64,000 nucleotides of DNA from Blastocatellia bacterium. Its GTDB lineage: Bacteria > Acidobacteriota > Blastocatellia > UBA7656 > JADIYM01. The translations under genes and the position numbers were made by a program. Under the pieces are notes generated by a model, which saw nothing but the letters and a program-made list of their open reading frames with translations, was not told the DNA's origin and ran no database searches. Every line of letters begins with the position of its first letter. Position 1 is the first letter of the stretch. Below are positions 17,276 to 27,211 of the stretch, in pieces. The stretch lies in assembly GCA_021463145.1 (NCBI GenBank), contig JAJTWZ010000001.1, positions 186,001 through 250,000 of the forward strand, given 5' to 3'.

Positions 17276-18144
17276 GAGGGTTCCTCCCGCGCATCCTTGG
17301 CCGCCGCCTCGACGATAGCCGGGGTTATCGTTGTCGCCCGGGACATCGCACCGGCAAGCAGTGCCGCTGTCGCAATCACGTTGATACGCCGCGGGTTCCC
17401 CTTCGAGCGAGAGACGATGCGAGCCGCCGCGCGAAGCGAGAACGGATCACGCTCGGCGCCAGCCACACGAAGCCGATGCGCGATGTACCTGTCGGCATCG
17501 GCCGTGCCGAGCGGTTCGAGAACAGCGCGCATTGTCACCCGATCCGCGAGCGACGGGTTCCGGCGAATCGACGAAAGCAGTTTCGGCTGCCCCGCCAGCA
17601 CGATATGGAGCAACTTTCGCTCGTTGGTCTCGATGTTCATCAGGCGGCGGATGGCCTCGAGTTGGGCCGCGCCCAGCGTATGAGCCTCGTCGATGAGCAC
17701 TACAGCTTCACGGCCCTCGCGCGCGAGGCCGGCGAGGAAGGAAATTGCCGCGTCGAACAGACCCGATCTCGTCCTGGGCAGCTTGCGCACGCCGAGTTCC
17801 TCGAGGATCAGCCGCAAGAGGCCCGCAACGGGCCGGGCCGGCTCGATTATCTGGCCGACGCAGAATGCCGACGGAGGCAGGGTCACGGCAATGCTCCGCA
17901 AGAGAGTCGTGACACCGGTTCCAGCGGCCCCGGTGACGACCGAGAGTCCGCCGCCGATCTCGACGATGTCGAAGAGCACTCTGGCGAGCGCCTCGCGGAA
18001 CGGCTCCGACTCGAATACGAAAGCAGGATCGGGCGACTGGCCGAAAGGATGCACGTACAGCTTCCAGTAACGTTCGACGATTCCGTCCGCAGTGTCCGCG
18101 GCGGGATCGAGCGTTGCCGTCGTTCCGATCCGTGAGCCAGTCAT
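17272..18144 (-). CDS. ExeA/GspA-like AAA+ ATPase with altered Walker A
   Basis: A 290-aa protein. The opening segment YWKLYVHPFGQSPDP matches the ExeA/GspA family (usually FYGLREKPFxLTPDP), as do LIDEAHTL (Walker B, about 150-157) and the C-terminal SRSKGNPRRINVIATAAL sensor. The P-loop reads GAAGTGVTT, so Val78 stands where the catalytic Lys should be. ExeA helps assemble secretin complexes or acts in transposition-related switches. Without the Lys, ATP hydrolysis may be lost, so a scaffolding role is possible. First gene of the CHAD operon. Confidence 0.8.
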   Translation of the reverse strand: MTGSRIGTTATLDPAADTADGIVERYWKLYVHPFGQSPDPAFVFESEPFREALARVLFDIVEIGGGLSVVTGAAGTGVTTLLRSIAVTLPPSAFCVGQIIEPARPVAGLLRLILEELGVRKLPRTRSGLFDAAISFLAGLAREGREAVVLIDEAHTLGAAQLEAIRRLMNIETNERKLLHIVLAGQPKLLSSIRRNPSLADRVTMRAVLEPLGTADADRYIAHRLRVAGAERDPFSLRAAARIVSRSKGNPRRINVIATAALLAGAMSRATTITPAIVEAAAKDAREEPS

Positions 18145-18180
18145 GACGCCGTCAGTTACCCGTTTGAATTACGAACCGCG

Positions 18181-19545
18181 CTAGTTCCGAAGACTCTGTA
18201 CAGGTGCCGGAATACGGCCACCCCGCCTGATGAATCCGTCCGGAGCGAATGAATTCACCGGCATAATCGGCGCACTGCCAAGCAGCCCGCCGAACTCGAC
18301 CCGGTCCCCTACCTTACCACCTGGTACCGGAATGATCCGTACGGCCGTCGTCTTGGTGTTCACTACGCCGATTGCCATCTCGTCCGCAAGGATGGCTGCT
18401 ATCGTCGCAGGAGACGTGTCGCCAGGAACTGCAACCATGTCGAGGCCGACCGAGCAAACGCTCGTCATCGCCTCGAGCTTCTCGAGCGTGAGGGCGCCCT
18501 CCTCCGCGGCCACGATCATAGCGCTGTCTTCCGACACTGGAATGAATGCCCCGCTCATCCCGCCAACATAGCTGGTGGCCATCGCGCCGCCCTTCTTCAC
18601 TGCGTCCGTCAGGAGTGCGAGCGCCGCTGTCGTCCCGGGCGCACCTACGCGTGCAAGGCCCATGAGCTCGAGTATCTCTCCAACGCTGTCGCCGATCGCG
18701 GGCGTCGGCGCCAGGCTGAGGTCGCAGATGCCGAATGGAACGCCGAGCCGGCGCGCCGCTTCTCGACCGACGAGCTCGCCGGCGCGCGTTACCTTGAAGG
18801 CCGTTCGCTTGATGATCTCCGCGATCTCGCCGAGGTCGCAGTCCGGACCAGCCTGCCGAACGGCGTGCGCGACGACACCAGGGCCGGACACGCCAACGTT
18901 GACAACCATCTCCGGCTCGCCGACGCCGTAGAACGCGCCGGCCATGAACGGGTTGTCCTCAACCGCATTCGCGAACACCACGAGCTTTGCGCAACCGATG
19001 CCGCCCCGGTCCGCAGTTCGCCGCGCCGCGTCGCAGATGATCCGCCCCATGGTCGCGACGGCGTCCATGTTGATTCCGGCGCGGGTCGTTGCGACATTGA
19101 CGGAGGAGCACATCCGCTCGGTCACGGCCAGCGCCTCGGGAATCGTCTCGAGGAAACGCGCCTCCGCGACTGTCGCACCCTTGTGAACCAGAGCCGAGTA
19201 ACCGCCGATGAAATCGACGCCGACTTCACGCGCCGCAGCGTCAACCGCCTTCGCGATCGAGATGTAGTCGACATCCCGGCAAGCCTCGCCGACAGAAGCG
19301 ATGGGAGTGATCGAGATTCTCTTGTTTGCGACGGGCATGCCGTATTCCGCACTGATCTCGTTGACGGTTGCCACCAGCCGTGCCGCGCGCCGAGTGATCT
19401 TTTCGTAGATCGAATCCGCTGTTTCCTGCGTTCGGCGGCTCGCGCAATCGGCCAGGTTCAGACCAAGTGTGACGGTCCGGATATCGAGATGCTCCATCTC
19501 GGTCATCCGGACGGTTTCGAGAATCTCTCGTTGCGAAAAATCCAT
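18181..19545 (-). CDS. UPF0210 / DUF711 family protein
   Basis: A 454-aa protein that matches the UPF0210 (PFL) family along its whole length: [14 protein letters not shown] at the start, [11 protein letters not shown] near residue 75, and [13 protein letters not shown] in the middle. The family is widespread and often encoded beside an ACT-domain protein, but no such neighbour exists here and no biochemical role is established. Length is normal. It is separated from upstream tRNAs by an intrinsic terminator. Confidence 0.88.
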   Translation of the reverse strand: MDFSQREILETVRMTEMEHLDIRTVTLGLNLADCASRRTQETADSIYEKITRRAARLVATVNEISAEYGMPVANKRISITPIASVGEACRDVDYISIAKAVDAAAREVGVDFIGGYSALVHKGATVAEARFLETIPEALAVTERMCSSVNVATTRAGINMDAVATMGRIICDAARRTADRGGIGCAKLVVFANAVEDNPFMAGAFYGVGEPEMVVNVGVSGPGVVAHAVRQAGPDCDLGEIAEIIKRTAFKVTRAGELVGREAARRLGVPFGICDLSLAPTPAIGDSVGEILELMGLARVGAPGTTAALALLTDAVKKGGAMATSYVGGMSGAFIPVSEDSAMIVAAEEGALTLEKLEAMTSVCSVGLDMVAVPGDTSPATIAAILADEMAIGVVNTKTTAVRIIPVPGGKVGDRVEFGGLLGSAPIMPVNSFAPDGFIRRGGRIPAPVQSLRN

Positions 19546-19570
19546 TGCTTTCGACCGTACCGCGCGTTGG

Positions 19571-19611
19571 TTAAATAGAAAAGGGCCGCCCGCGTGCGTG
19601 GGCGACCCTTT
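19571..19611 (-). terminator. Rho-independent terminator after tRNA-Asp
   Basis: On the minus strand a 12-bp stem (AAAGGGTCGCCC with GGGCGGCCCTTT, one G-U) is followed by TTTCTATTT. It lies 12 bases beyond the tRNA-Asp 3' end and before the UPF0210 gene, so it ends the tRNA transcript. Confidence 0.85.
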
Positions 19612-19620
19612 GCTTCAAGA

Positions 19621-19699
<79 letters not shown>

Positions 19700-19742
19700 A
19701 CTCTTGAAAGACCGTGTGCGCCCGGCGTCGCGGCAATTGCAA

Positions 19743-19814
19743 TGGGCGGTACTGGATTCGAACCAGTGGCCCCCGGTGTGTAAGACCGAAGCTCTACCGC
19801 TGAGCTAACCGCCC
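19743..19814 (-). tRNA. tRNA-Val (UAC)
   Basis: A 72-base cloverleaf without an encoded CCA. The acceptor GGGCGGT pairs with ACCGCCC; the D arm is TAGCTCAGCGGTAGAGC; the anticodon loop CTTACAC carries TAC; the T arm is CTGGTTCGAATCCAG. The discriminator is A, followed by TTG rather than CCA, so tRNA nucleotidyltransferase must add the end. Probably co-transcribed with tRNA-Asp 43 bases downstream. Confidence 0.95.
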
Positions 19815-20026
19815 CCCATCCGGGACGCAAGGCGGGCAATATACAGAGCGACCACTGGAGTGTCAAGCCGGCGGTCCCGAGCGCCGAAGCTCGAATTGCA
19901 GCTTCCCGAGCGCGCTCCCGGCCAAGCCGATCCGGCGCGTAATCCGGGATGTCGCGGCCGGTGGTGTAAACTCGACTGCTCAGCCCCGCCATTCCGGGGC
20001 CAATTCAAAAAGAGGACACAGGACGA

Positions 20027-22204
20027 ATGTCAAAATGGATGCCGACGGGATTGCTCGTCTCTAGCATGCTGCTAACGACCGTCCATACATCGATGGCGCA
20101 GGCGCTGCCGAAGGAACGGAGGACGGACGTGAAAACCACCGAGTCGAAACTGGCATATCCAGAGTCTAAGAAGACTGACCAGGTGGACGACTATCACGGC
20201 ACGAAGATCGCCGACCCTTACCGGTGGCTCGAGGATCTGGACAGTGCCGAGACCAGTGCGTGGGTCGAAGCCCAGAACAAACTCTCGTTCGGCTATCTGG
20301 CTGGGATTCCCGAACGCAATCGGATACACGCCAGATTGAAGAAGCTCTGGAACTACGAGCGATATGCAGTGCCGTTTCGAGAGGGCGGCCGGTACTTCTA
20401 CTTCCGGAACGATGGTCTCCAGAATCAGAGCGTCCTGTTCACGATGTCGTCGCTGACGGCATCGCCGCGAGTGCTCATCGATCCGAACACGCTTTCTGCC
20501 GACGGGACCGTGGCGCTGACTTCCACCGTCGTTAGTCCTGACGGCAAGTACCTTGCCTACGGCGTGTCGGCGTCGGGCTCCGACTGGCAGGAGTGGCGCA
20601 TTCGCGACATCGAGACCGGCGCGGACACGAGCGACATTCTGAAGTGGATCAAGTTCTCCAGCGTTTCCTGGACCAAGGACGCGAAGGGCTTTTTCTACAG
20701 CCGCTACGACGAGCCGAACGCGGCGACGAAGATGGAGGACGCCAACTACTTCCCGAAGCTCTGCTACCACAGAATCGGCACTCCTCAGAACGAGGACGCC
20801 CTCGTGTACGAGAGAAAGGACCAGAAGGAGTGGAGTTTCGGCGGATCCGTCACCGAGGACGGCGCGTACCTCATCGTGACGATCGGGCAAGGGACCGAGA
20901 ACAAGTCCCGGGTGTATTTCAAACCGCTCGCCGACCCCGCGGCGGCGATCACGCCGCTTCTCGACGATTTCGACGCCGACTACACGTTCGTTGGCAACCA
21001 GGGCCCGGTTTTTCTGTTCAGAACGACTCTCGACGCGCCCCGCGGCCGGGTGATCGCAATCGATACGCGCAGTCCCGCACGCGAGAACTGGAAACAGATC
21101 ATTCCGCAGGCGGCCGAAACGCTGACGGACGTCACCCACGTGAACAACTCGCTGGTGGCGGAGTTCCTCAAAGACGCCCACTCCCAGGTGAAGGTTTACG
21201 GACTCGACGGGGCGTTCATTCGCGAGATCGAGTTCCCGGGCCTCGGTTCGGTCTCGGGGTTCGATGGAAAGCCCGGCGAGGCCGAGAGTTTCTACAGCTA
21301 CACGAGCTTCACGACACCGGCGACGATCTATCGCATCGATCTTTCGACGGGCAGGAGCACGGTCTTCCGCAAGCCGGACGTCGATTTCGACCCGAACCGC
21401 TACGAAACGAGCCAGGTCTTCTACACGAGTCCGGATGGGACTCGTGTGCCGATGTTCATCAGCCACAAGAAGGGACTGAAACGCGACGGTCAGAACCCGA
21501 CGATCCTGTATGGCTACGGTGGATTCAACATTTCGCTCACTCCGGAGTTCTCGGTGGTCAGCCTCGTCTGGATGGAGATGGGCGGGATATACGCCGTCGC
21601 AAACCTCCGTGGTGGAGGCGAGTATGGCGAGGCGTGGCACGAGGCGGGCACCAAGGCGAAGAAGCAGAACGTCTTCGACGACTTCATTGCGGGCGCCAAG
21701 TTCCTGATCGGGAACAAGTACACGTCGCCGGCCAGACTGGCAATCAGCGGCGGCAGCAATGGCGGGCTGCTCGTCGGCGCCTGCCTTCTGCAGCGCCCGG
21801 ACCTGTTCGGAGCGGCGCTTCCCGCCGTGGGCGTCATGGACATGCTTCGGTTCCACAAGTTCACGATCGGCTGGGCCTGGGTATCGGACTACGGTTCGGC
21901 CGACAATTCGGCCGACTTCAAGTCACTGCTGGCTTACTCACCGCTGCACAACGTCAGGCCGGGCGTGAAATACCCGGCAACACTGGTGACCACCGCCGAT
22001 CACGACGATCGCGTTGTACCCTCTCACTCGTTCAAGTTCGCCGCGGCGCTTCAGGCAGCGCAAGCGGGACCGGCTCCAATTCTGATTCGAATCGAGGTAA
22101 AGGCGGGACACGGTGCCGGCAAGCCCACGTCGAAGCGCATCGACGAGGCTGCGGACCGTTATGCATTCCTCGTTCGTGAACTCGGGATGACACTTCCGAA
22201 GTGA
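20027..22204 (+). CDS. Prolyl oligopeptidase (S9A), secreted
   Basis: A 725-aa serine peptidase that cleaves short peptides after proline. It begins with a signal peptide (MSKWMPTGLLVSSMLLTTVHTSMA), so it acts in the periplasm or outside. The N-terminal region (DPYRWLEDLDS...) and beta-propeller are followed by an alpha/beta-hydrolase domain with SGGSNGGLL (nucleophile Ser577), TADHDDRVVP (acid) and AGHGAGKP (His), a complete triad. AGAGGA upstream supports the ATG at 20027. It stands alone between the divergent tRNAs and the histidine-kinase gene. Confidence 0.93.
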   Translation: MSKWMPTGLLVSSMLLTTVHTSMAQALPKERRTDVKTTESKLAYPESKKTDQVDDYHGTKIADPYRWLEDLDSAETSAWVEAQNKLSFGYLAGIPERNRIHARLKKLWNYERYAVPFREGGRYFYFRNDGLQNQSVLFTMSSLTASPRVLIDPNTLSADGTVALTSTVVSPDGKYLAYGVSASGSDWQEWRIRDIETGADTSDILKWIKFSSVSWTKDAKGFFYSRYDEPNAATKMEDANYFPKLCYHRIGTPQNEDALVYERKDQKEWSFGGSVTEDGAYLIVTIGQGTENKSRVYFKPLADPAAAITPLLDDFDADYTFVGNQGPVFLFRTTLDAPRGRVIAIDTRSPARENWKQIIPQAAETLTDVTHVNNSLVAEFLKDAHSQVKVYGLDGAFIREIEFPGLGSVSGFDGKPGEAESFYSYTSFTTPATIYRIDLSTGRSTVFRKPDVDFDPNRYETSQVFYTSPDGTRVPMFISHKKGLKRDGQNPTILYGYGGFNISLTPEFSVVSLVWMEMGGIYAVANLRGGGEYGEAWHEAGTKAKKQNVFDDFIAGAKFLIGNKYTSPARLAISGGSNGGLLVGACLLQRPDLFGAALPAVGVMDMLRFHKFTIGWAWVSDYGSADNSADFKSLLAYSPLHNVRPGVKYPATLVTTADHDDRVVPSHSFKFAAALQAAQAGPAPILIRIEVKAGHGAGKPTSKRIDEAADRYAFLVRELGMTLPK

Positions 22205-22211
22205 GATCGAC

Positions 22212-22251
22212 GGGGGCGAACCACGGTGACGACAGTCGAGGTTTCGCCCCC
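22212..22251 (+). terminator. Hairpin after prolyl oligopeptidase
   Basis: GGGGGCGAA at 22212-22220 pairs with TTCGCCCCC at 22243-22251 just after the stop codon. There is no T-run, so it is a terminator-like hairpin of uncertain strength, 15 bases before the kinase start. Confidence 0.45.
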
Positions 22252-22265
22252 TCCATCGGCTCGAG

Positions 22266-25200
22266 ATGGCGTATTTCGACCTGACAAATCGCTTCTGGAC
22301 CTGGGGATGTCTTGCAATCGCGGTCTTCGTGGCCGTTCAGGCCGGCGTGGTGTTGTCGGAGGTTCGCGACTCGCAAGCGGCCTTACGCCAGGTCAGCGAC
22401 GTGTCGAGCAGCCTGATGCTCTTCGATCGTTCCGTTCGCGATCTGGAGCAGGCGCCGATCGAGAACGACCGAGACTGGGAATTGCTTTGCAACGCCGCCG
22501 AGTCGCGGCTGAATGACGTATCGACGGCGGCCGCGGGCACGGGTGGATCGGACGAGGCGATTGCAGGACTGGCTCAATCGCTTGCCTCGGTGCGCTCGGC
22601 TCACGATGGCCTCGCGGCGCGCGGGCGGGCGTCCTCGCGCGACCCGCACGCCCTTACTGGCGCTTTCGCGGCACTGGTCACAGCCATTGACATAGAACTG
22701 CTGCGAATTCGGGATATGAGGCTCGAACGGCTCTCGACCCTGGAGTCGCAACAGAGGTGGCTCTTCTGGCTCGTTCTCTTCGCTTGCCTGATGGCGATCG
22801 CCGCGGCCGTCGTGGCCATCCGGTTTCAGGGCGAGTTCTCGGATCGGTGGCGTCAACACGCAGCGACGCGGCAGAAGGACGAGCGATATCGGATGCTCGT
22901 GGAGCACGCATCGGACGGAATCTTCATCGTCGACCGGAACCTGGTCATCGTCGATGCAAATGCCAGCGGGTTCACCATGCTCGGCGCTCCGCCGGGGGAA
23001 CTCGAGGGTCATTCGTTCCGCGAGCTCATCGTCGCCGAGTCGTCGAGCGCAATGCTGCGATGCCTGCACGAGCTCAAGGTCGGAGAGACCGCCGTGACGG
23101 AGGGGCGATTGCGACGGCGGGACCGCTCGGAACTCATCGCCGAGGTGAGTCTGAAGGACCTGCCAGACGGCTCCTTGCAGATCGTCCTTCGCGACGTCAC
23201 GGCGCGCCACATGGCCGAAGAGACTCGTCGCGAGGCCGAGGAGACGGCCCGCAGGCACCAGGAAGCGCTGCTTCGGCTGGGCAAGCTCGAATCCCACAGC
23301 ATTGAAGGCATCCAGGCTGCGCTGGCCGAGACAACCGAGGTCGTCGCCGATGCAATGGGCTCGTCGCGAATCGGCGTGTGGCTGTTCGACGGGGTCGAGT
23401 CGAAACTCCGGTGCGCCGACGAGTTCGACCGGAAGGCGCGCCGCCACTCGAGCGGTATCGAGCTCGACTCGCAGAGCTATCCGGATTTCTTCAGGTCGCT
23501 TACGTCGTCGCGCATCATCGACGCGCACGAAGCAGTTCGCGATTCGCGAACGAGCGATCTGGCGGGCAGTTACCTCCAACCGCACGGTATCGCCTCCATG
23601 CTGGCGGCGGCGGTTCGGTCCGGCGGCCGTGTGCTCGGGGCCGTGTTCATCGAGCACGTTGGACCTGCGCGCCGCTGGAAGGCAGAGGAACAGTCGTTCG
23701 CATCGTCCGTGGCGGACCTCGTCTCGCTCACGCTCGAGCAGTGGGAGCGCATCCAGGCAGAGCAGGCTCTCCGGCTGAGTGAGAAGTACTTCCGGTCGCT
23801 CATCGAGAGCGCAACGGACATCATCACGATCATCGACTCCGGCGGGCTCATCCGGTACACGAGCCCGAGCATCGAGCGCATCATCGGCAGGACTCCCGAC
23901 TCGCTCGTCGGCCAATCGATACTCGACCTGGTACACGACGATGACGCCGATGTCTTTCGTTCCCTCTCGAACAATGCGGCGGCGAGTTCCGGGTCGTCCG
24001 AAGGATTCGAGTTTCGTCTGATTACGAAGTCCGGCGCCTACCGCGTCCTCGACGCCACGGTCAACAACCTGCTCGACGATCCTGCCGTCGCCGGCATCGT
24101 CGTCAATTCGCGCGACATCACGGACCGGATAGCGATGGAGCGAGAACTGGCGGAACGCGTGCGCCTCGCGAACTTCGGGCTGGAGGTCAGTTTTGCTCTC
24201 ACGCGAAGCGATTCGCTCGCGACCACGCTCCAACGCTCGGCTGACGCGATGGCCGAGCACCTCGGCGGCGCGTTTGCAGGCGTCTGGATGCGTTCGCCGG
24301 CATCGGACGGAATACTCGAATTGCAGGCCGCGGCGGGCACTCATCGGGCCCTGTTCCCCTCCCAGGCGCAAACGGCTATCGGCAAATCTGCCATCGGAGC
24401 CATCGCGCAGGAGCGCCGGCCCCGGCTGGTCGATTTTGCATCGACCAGCACCAGCGCCGAGGATCGCGAGTGGGCGGGCCGCGCCGGCATCGTTGCGTTT
24501 GCCGGGTATCCACTCATCGTCGAAGACCGCCTCGTTGGAGTGATGGCGATTTTTTCGCCGACACCACTCAGCAACACGACTCTCATCGCAATGGCTTCTG
24601 TCGCTGACGAACTGGCTCTCGGCATCGATCACGCCCACGCATCGGATGCCCTGCGCGCGAGCGAAGTCCGCTTCCGCTCGATAGTCACGAATGCCCTGGA
24701 CGGCATCATCACGTTGGACGACCAGGCTCGGATCGAATCGTACAACGACGCGGCGCGCGCTATCTTTGGCTACGAAGCTCGCGACATCACAGGGAGACCA
24801 CTGGAAGTCCTTATTCCAGACCTCGCTTCCGACGAGACAGTATCAGCCGTTGCGAACCTTCGCGAACGCGCCGTCGGCCGAGTAACGGAATGGGAAGGCC
24901 GCCGGAACGACGGCTCGGCGTTTCCGCTCGAGATCTCGCTTTACGAGTTCGAGATCCCGGATGGAATCTACATCGCGATGAGCGCGCGCGACGTCTCGGA
25001 ACGGCGCGAAGTGGACCGGATGAAGAGCGAGTTCATCTCGACCGTCAGTCACGAACTGAGGACGCCGCTCACGTCCATCCGCGGATCCATGAGCCTGCTG
25101 GCGGCCGGCGTGCTCGGCGACTTGCCGCCCGACGCGTCCGATGTGGTCCACGTGGCGGCGCGCAACACGGAGCGTCTGGTCACGCTGATCAACGACATTC

Positions 25201-26489
25201 TCGACCTGGATCGTCTCGCGCAGGGGAAGATGGAACTTGTGCTGACGGCTGTCCAGGTAAACACGATCTTCAGGCGATCAGTCGAGGCCGTGCGCGCCTT
25301 CGCCGAGCAGTCAGGGATTGCGATCAAGTTCGAGGAGTCTCCACTCAGGGTGACTGGTGATGGCGACCGGCTCGTGCAGGTCGTCGTCAACCTGCTGTCG
25401 AACGCCGTAAAGTTCTCGCCGAAAGGCGGCGCCGTCCGGCTGGTCGCGTTCGAGACCGACGGAATGGTCGAGATCCAGGTCGTCGATCGTGGACGAGGCG
25501 TCCCGAAGGCGTTCCACGAGACGATTTTCGAGCCTTTCCACCAGGTCGAAGGCACTGACGCCCGCGAGAAAGGCGGAACGGGACTGGGTCTCGCCATCAG
25601 TCGCGCGATAATCGAGCAGCACCAGGGTTCGGTCGGCGTGACGAGCGAAGAAGGCGTCGGCAGCACTTTCTGGTTCCGTGTGCCTATTGTCGTGGACGAC
25701 CAGACCGAGTTTGCGATCGTCGAATGCTCGAGCGTGCTGGTCCTGTCGCCGGATGCATCGGCGCGTGCCACGATCACCGAGATTCTCTCGATATCCAGCC
25801 TGCACTCGGTGAGCGCGGCAACCGTCGAGGAAGCGCGCGAAGCCCTCGATCAGGCATCGATCTCGATCATCGTGCTCGACGCCAGTGCTCCGAATCTCAG
25901 CGCGTTCTCGATTCTCAACCAGCTCCGGTCCGACGGCCGGCTCAGTTCGATTCCCGTAGTTTGCATCGACGACGGCGTCGGACCGCGACTGGCCGACGAG
26001 CGGACGGTATTCGCGGCGGCGCCGATCAACGACGACCGGCTGCTAACGGCGATTCAGCGCGCGTCCGCGACCCAGGGATTGGGTGACATCCTGCTTGTCG
26101 ACGACGACGAGGCGCTGCTCGACGTCATGCAGCGCCAGTTGCAACGCGAGGGGATTGCATCGAGGACTGCGGTCTCGGGCCGCGAAGCCCTGCAGCTCGC
26201 GCGAAGCGGGACTCCGGGGGTGCTCGTCCTCGACATCGGATTGCCGGAAGGAGACGGCTACGAGGTCGTCGAAGCGTTGCGTCGCGAACCGCGATTGAAT
26301 CGGATTCCATTGCTAATCTACACTGGGCGCGACTTGTCGGGCTTCGAACGACACCGTCTCCAACTCGGGCCGACGCGTTACCTCACCAAATCGAAAGCCA
26401 CGAACGAAGACTTCCGCGAACTGGTGGTCGGCCTGTTGCACAACTTCGATCAATCCGGAACCGGCCGTGAAGATACTCATCATCGATGA
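22266..26489 (+). CDS. Hybrid sensor histidine kinase with PAS and GAF domains
   Basis: A 1407-aa membrane kinase. Order: TM1 (about 10-30), a periplasmic helical part, TM2 (about 167-190), PAS, GAF, PAS, GAF, PAS, then HisKA with VSHELRTPL (phospho-His929). The ATPase domain follows (LLSNAVKFSP, VDRGRGVP, GGTGLGLAI). Two receiver domains end the protein. The first lacks the acidic pair and the Lys (SPDASARA at its start), so it is degenerate. The second (ILLVDDDEALL, LDIGLPEGDG, YLTKSK) looks active. The signal is unknown; GAF domains suggest small-molecule or redox input. It heads a phosphorelay operon with a response regulator and an Hpt protein. No strong ribosome site is visible. Confidence 0.9.
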   Translation: MAYFDLTNRFWTWGCLAIAVFVAVQAGVVLSEVRDSQAALRQVSDVSSSLMLFDRSVRDLEQAPIENDRDWELLCNAAESRLNDVSTAAAGTGGSDEAIAGLAQSLASVRSAHDGLAARGRASSRDPHALTGAFAALVTAIDIELLRIRDMRLERLSTLESQQRWLFWLVLFACLMAIAAAVVAIRFQGEFSDRWRQHAATRQKDERYRMLVEHASDGIFIVDRNLVIVDANASGFTMLGAPPGELEGHSFRELIVAESSSAMLRCLHELKVGETAVTEGRLRRRDRSELIAEVSLKDLPDGSLQIVLRDVTARHMAEETRREAEETARRHQEALLRLGKLESHSIEGIQAALAETTEVVADAMGSSRIGVWLFDGVESKLRCADEFDRKARRHSSGIELDSQSYPDFFRSLTSSRIIDAHEAVRDSRTSDLAGSYLQPHGIASMLAAAVRSGGRVLGAVFIEHVGPARRWKAEEQSFASSVADLVSLTLEQWERIQAEQALRLSEKYFRSLIESATDIITIIDSGGLIRYTSPSIERIIGRTPDSLVGQSILDLVHDDDADVFRSLSNNAAASSGSSEGFEFRLITKSGAYRVLDATVNNLLDDPAVAGIVVNSRDITDRIAMERELAERVRLANFGLEVSFALTRSDSLATTLQRSADAMAEHLGGAFAGVWMRSPASDGILELQAAAGTHRALFPSQAQTAIGKSAIGAIAQERRPRLVDFASTSTSAEDREWAGRAGIVAFAGYPLIVEDRLVGVMAIFSPTPLSNTTLIAMASVADELALGIDHAHASDALRASEVRFRSIVTNALDGIITLDDQARIESYNDAARAIFGYEARDITGRPLEVLIPDLASDETVSAVANLRERAVGRVTEWEGRRNDGSAFPLEISLYEFEIPDGIYIAMSARDVSERREVDRMKSEFISTVSHELRTPLTSIRGSMSLLAAGVLGDLPPDASDVVHVAARNTERLVTLINDILDLDRLAQGKMELVLTAVQVNTIFRRSVEAVRAFAEQSGIAIKFEESPLRVTGDGDRLVQVVVNLLSNAVKFSPKGGAVRLVAFETDGMVEIQVVDRGRGVPKAFHETIFEPFHQVEGTDAREKGGTGLGLAISRAIIEQHQGSVGVTSEEGVGSTFWFRVPIVVDDQTEFAIVECSSVLVLSPDASARATITEILSISSLHSVSAATVEEAREALDQASISIIVLDASAPNLSAFSILNQLRSDGRLSSIPVVCIDDGVGPRLADERTVFAAAPINDDRLLTAIQRASATQGLGDILLVDDDEALLDVMQRQLQREGIASRTAVSGREALQLARSGTPGVLVLDIGLPEGDGYEVVEALRREPRLNRIPLLIYTGRDLSGFERHRLQLGPTRYLTKSKATNEDFRELVVGLLHNFDQSGTGREDTHHR

Positions 26490-26835
26490 CGAAGCCGACA
26501 TCAGGCAGATCGCCAGGCTGAGCCTTTCGCGTGTTGGACGGATGGAAGTGGTCGAAGCCGGAAGCGGCTTCGAGGGCGTCGAGTTGGCGGCAAGCGAGTC
26601 GCCAGACTGCATCCTCCTCGACGTGATGATGCCGCAGATGGACGGCCCGACGACGCTCGCAAGACTTCGGAGCACGGCCGCCACTGCGAACATCCCGGTG
26701 ATTTTCCTGACCGCGAAGGCCATGACGCCGGAGGTAAAGGGCCTGATGGAGACGGGGGCTGCCGGCGTGCTCACGAAACCGTTCGATCCACTGACGCTGG
26801 CGGACCAGGTCCGTCAGATCCTGAGAATCTCGTGA
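26467..26835 (+). CDS. Single-domain response regulator (CheY-like)
   Basis: A 122-aa receiver domain. IIDDEAD is the acidic pocket, Asp52 in LLDVMMPQ is the phosphoacceptor, Thr82 lies in FLTAK, and Lys104 in LTKPF. No output domain, so it passes phosphate on or binds a partner like CheY. GTG 26467 overlaps the end of the kinase by 23 bases, and its own end overlaps the Hpt start, marking tight co-translation. Confidence 0.9.
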   Translation: MKILIIDDEADIRQIARLSLSRVGRMEVVEAGSGFEGVELAASESPDCILLDVMMPQMDGPTTLARLRSTAATANIPVIFLTAKAMTPEVKGLMETGAAGVLTKPFDPLTLADQVRQILRIS

Positions 26836-27158
26836 CGGACGAGTCGTTCGAAGATACGTTCTTGCGGCTGCGCCGGCGTTACCGCGAGAAGGCGCACGAA
26901 CGTTTGACGATGCTCGAGTCACGGCTCGATGAACTGGCGCGCCCGGAATCCTCGGAGGCTCTGGAAGAAATGCGCCAGGCGTTCCACAAGTTCTCCGGTT
27001 CGGGCGCGACGTACGGATTCGCCCGCGTCAGCGAACTTGGGCTCGAGGGCGAACTGCATTGCGACGCAATGCAGAAACGCGGTGGCCCGGTCGAAAGCAC
27101 GGACGTCGAACGCCTGCGAAATCTCGTGGGAATGCTGCGTCGGGAGTTCGCGGAGTAG
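26832..27158 (+). CDS. Hpt-domain phosphotransfer protein
   Basis: A 108-aa four-helix Hpt protein. AFHKFSGSGATYGF carries phospho-His52 in the usual HxxxG context (His-Lys-Phe-Ser-Gly), and RVSELGLEGE fits the second half of the motif. It starts at GTG 26832 in a GTGA overlap with the response regulator. It can shuttle phosphate between the kinase receiver and the stand-alone receiver. The output of the relay is not in this window. Confidence 0.85.
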   Translation: MTDESFEDTFLRLRRRYREKAHERLTMLESRLDELARPESSEALEEMRQAFHKFSGSGATYGFARVSELGLEGELHCDAMQKRGGPVESTDVERLRNLVGMLRREFAE

Positions 27159-27211
27159 AAGCGTTCGCCCTCATTCCGCGCTCTTCGGCAGACGGATCCC
27201 CCTTCCTCCCG

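Noticed and set aside
20072-21856. A 594-codon minus-strand frame
   Set aside because: It is antisense to prolyl oligopeptidase, whose catalytic motifs are intact on the plus strand.
22383-24638. A 751-codon minus-strand frame
   Set aside because: It is antisense to the histidine kinase and has the Arg/Asp-rich composition typical of high-GC shadows.
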